A stretch of 64,000 bases of DNA from assembly GCF_014638915.1 (NCBI RefSeq), contig NZ_BMFQ01000002.1, positions 744,001 through 808,000 on the forward strand, written 5' to 3'. Origin of the DNA: Xanthomarina arctica (GTDB lineage: Bacteria; Bacteroidota; Bacteroidia; Flavobacteriales; Flavobacteriaceae). Below, piece after piece: positions 62,860 to 64,000 of the stretch (position 1 is its first letter; each line of letters begins with the position of its first letter). The position numbers and the translations under genes were made by a program. The notes under the pieces are model-generated. The model was not told the origin of the DNA. It saw only the letters and a list, made by a program, of their open reading frames with translations, and made no database searches.

Positions 62860-62920
62860 ATTCTATTTCTATCATTCAAAAATTTATTCGTAATTTGACT
62901 AATCTTATAACGAGTCCATT

Positions 62921-64000
62921 ATGTCTAAAGCTTTAACGCCATTTACCAAACAACAATTACTTCCTCAAGAAGAAACGCTAGAAATCTTTAGTCGTAAAGG
63001 CGAACTATTTATTGGAATCCCAAAAGAAACAGCTTTTCAAGAAAAACGAGTTTGTTTAACACCAGACGCAGTTTCTGCTTTGGTTAATAATGGTCATCGG
63101 GTTTTAATGGAATCTGGTGCTGGAATTGGCGCACATTTTTCAGATAAAGAATACAGCGAGGCTGGAGCCGAAATAACCAAAGACACAGCAAAAGTTTATG
63201 GTTGTCCTATGATTTTAAAAGTAGAACCCCCTACTCTAGATCAAATAAATCTAATAAATCCACAAACCATATTAATTTCAGCTGTCCAGTTAAAAACTCA
63301 AACAAAAAAATATTTTGAAACTTTAGCTACCAAACGTATTACAGCTTTGGCCTTCGAATTTATTAGAGATGAAACTGGTGCCTATCCTGCCGTTCGATCT
63401 TTAAGTGAAATTGCTGGAACTGCATCAGTACTTATTGCTTCAGAATTATTAAGCAATGTAAATAATGGTAACGGACTAATGTTTGGAAACGTTTGTGGTG
63501 TTCCTCCAATTGAAGTCGTTATTATAGGTGCAGGAACCGTTGGCGAATTTGCTGCCCGAAGTGCGATTGGACTTGGAGCCAATGTAAAAGTGTTTGACAA
63601 TTCAATTACTAAATTAAGACGGATTCAAGTTAATTTAGGAAAAACCTTTTACACATCTACTTTGCAGCCAAAAAACTTAAGCAAAGCTTTAAAACGTTGC
63701 GATGTGGTTATTGCTGCTGTAAGAGGAAAAAACAGATCTCCAATTATTGTGACAGAACCTATGGTTGCCAATATGAAAAACGGCTCCGTTGTTATTGATG
63801 TAAGTATTGATATGGGCGGATGTTTTGAAACGAGCGAAGTGACATCTCATAAAACACCCACTTTCACCAAACATGGTGTCATCCATTATTGTGTACCAAA
63901 TATTCCTGCACGTTATTCTAGAACAGCTTCAATTTCAATTAGTAACATCTTTACTCCTTATCTTTTGAAAATTGCAGAAGATGGTGGCTTAGAAAATTCC
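62921..64000 (+). CDS. ald: Alanine dehydrogenase (C-terminus beyond the window)
   Basis: At least 360 codons of an alanine dehydrogenase, still open at base 64000. The ATG at 62921 begins with MSKALTPF. Catalytic residues in the GIPKETAFQEKRVCLTPDAV region include Arg and Lys. The Rossmann motif GAGTVGEFAA and the MGGCFETS segment fit the Ald/PntAA superfamily. It interconverts alanine and pyruvate with NAD. The position beside tsaE and porX recurs in Flavobacteriia. Confidence 0.94.
   Translation, partial: MSKALTPFTKQQLLPQEETLEIFSRKGELFIGIPKETAFQEKRVCLTPDAVSALVNNGHRVLMESGAGIGAHFSDKEYSEAGAEITKDTAKVYGCPMILKVEPPTLDQINLINPQTILISAVQLKTQTKKYFETLATKRITALAFEFIRDETGAYPAVRSLSEIAGTASVLIASELLSNVNNGNGLMFGNVCGVPPIEVVIIGAGTVGEFAARSAIGLGANVKVFDNSITKLRRIQVNLGKTFYTSTLQPKNLSKALKRCDVVIAAVRGKNRSPIIVTEPMVANMKNGSVVIDVSIDMGGCFETSEVTSHKTPTFTKHGVIHYCVPNIPARYSRTASISISNIFTPYLLKIAEDGGLENS

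Noticed and set aside
1-64000. CRISPR array, tRNA, rRNA, insertion sequence or prophage
   Set aside because: No regular direct repeats with spacers, no cloverleaf in the gaps, and no transposase or phage genes other than the broken GIY-YIG frame.

Overview
The window is AT-rich, densely packed DNA from a member of the Flavobacteriaceae (phylum Bacteroidota). Three things point there. PorX (a response regulator fused to a PglZ domain) and two proteins with type IX secretion C-terminal sorting domains are present. Many genes have the Bacteroidota-type -7 element TAnnTTTG and no Shine-Dalgarno sequence. The neighbourhoods lpxD-lpxC/fabZ-lpxA-efp-sucD and porX-tsaE-ald, the DUF6090 protein and the fused HisB, HisIE and LpxC-FabZ enzymes also fit. 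The genus cannot be fixed from the sequence alone.

Layout. 1-8.4 kb: end of a fatty acid desaturase, an M13 metallopeptidase lipoprotein, a membrane protein, outer-membrane phospholipase A, a deoxyribonucleotidase, a relic of a LytTR regulator, a DUF6090 protein and a CotH-type lipoprotein. 8.4-14.7 kb: one minus-strand operon tolC-macA-ATPase-permease-histidine kinase-LytTR regulator, a MacAB-TolC-type efflux pump with its own two-component system. 15-24.7 kb: a truncated alcohol dehydrogenase, a ToxR-like membrane-anchored regulator divergent from a lipoprotein, an operon of glutathione peroxidase, TspO, SRPBCC and CIA30 proteins, an EamA transporter, an M23/LysM hydrolase and a TPR membrane regulator. 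24.7-27.2 kb: an arsenic operon (arsR, DUF6428, arsC-like, acr3). 27.3-39.9 kb: topoisomerase III, cold-shock domain protein, DEAD-box helicase, LRR surface protein, MscS channel, thioesterase, Dps, TruA and small proteins. 40-47.7 kb: the complete histidine operon hisG-D-C-B-H-A-F-IE. Its leader encodes a short peptide with a run of histidine codons and ends in an attenuator. The operon is interrupted between hisC and hisB by a GIY-YIG nuclease gene broken by a stop codon, and between hisH and hisB by a palindromic repeat element. 47.7-53.4 kb: prohibitin-like protein, large VWA-like membrane protein, fabG, a secreted T9SS protein and sucD. 53.4-60 kb: lipid A genes (two LpxD paralogues, LpxC-FabZ, LpxA) with efp and an HD hydrolase. 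60-64 kb: porX, tsaE, a small exported peptide overlapping a membrane protein, and the start of alanine dehydrogenase.

Most of the window is core metabolism and envelope biology. The most notable signals are regulatory or relic features: the ribosome-mediated histidine attenuator with a visible antiterminator segment, the broken mobile GIY-YIG gene in the his operon, the paralogous LytTR relic, the 22-bp-spaced repeats next to the ToxR-like regulator, and a family of short palindromes. I found no CRISPR array, rRNA, tRNA, prophage, insertion sequence or clear defence island, and nothing that I can call a wholly new multi-gene system.
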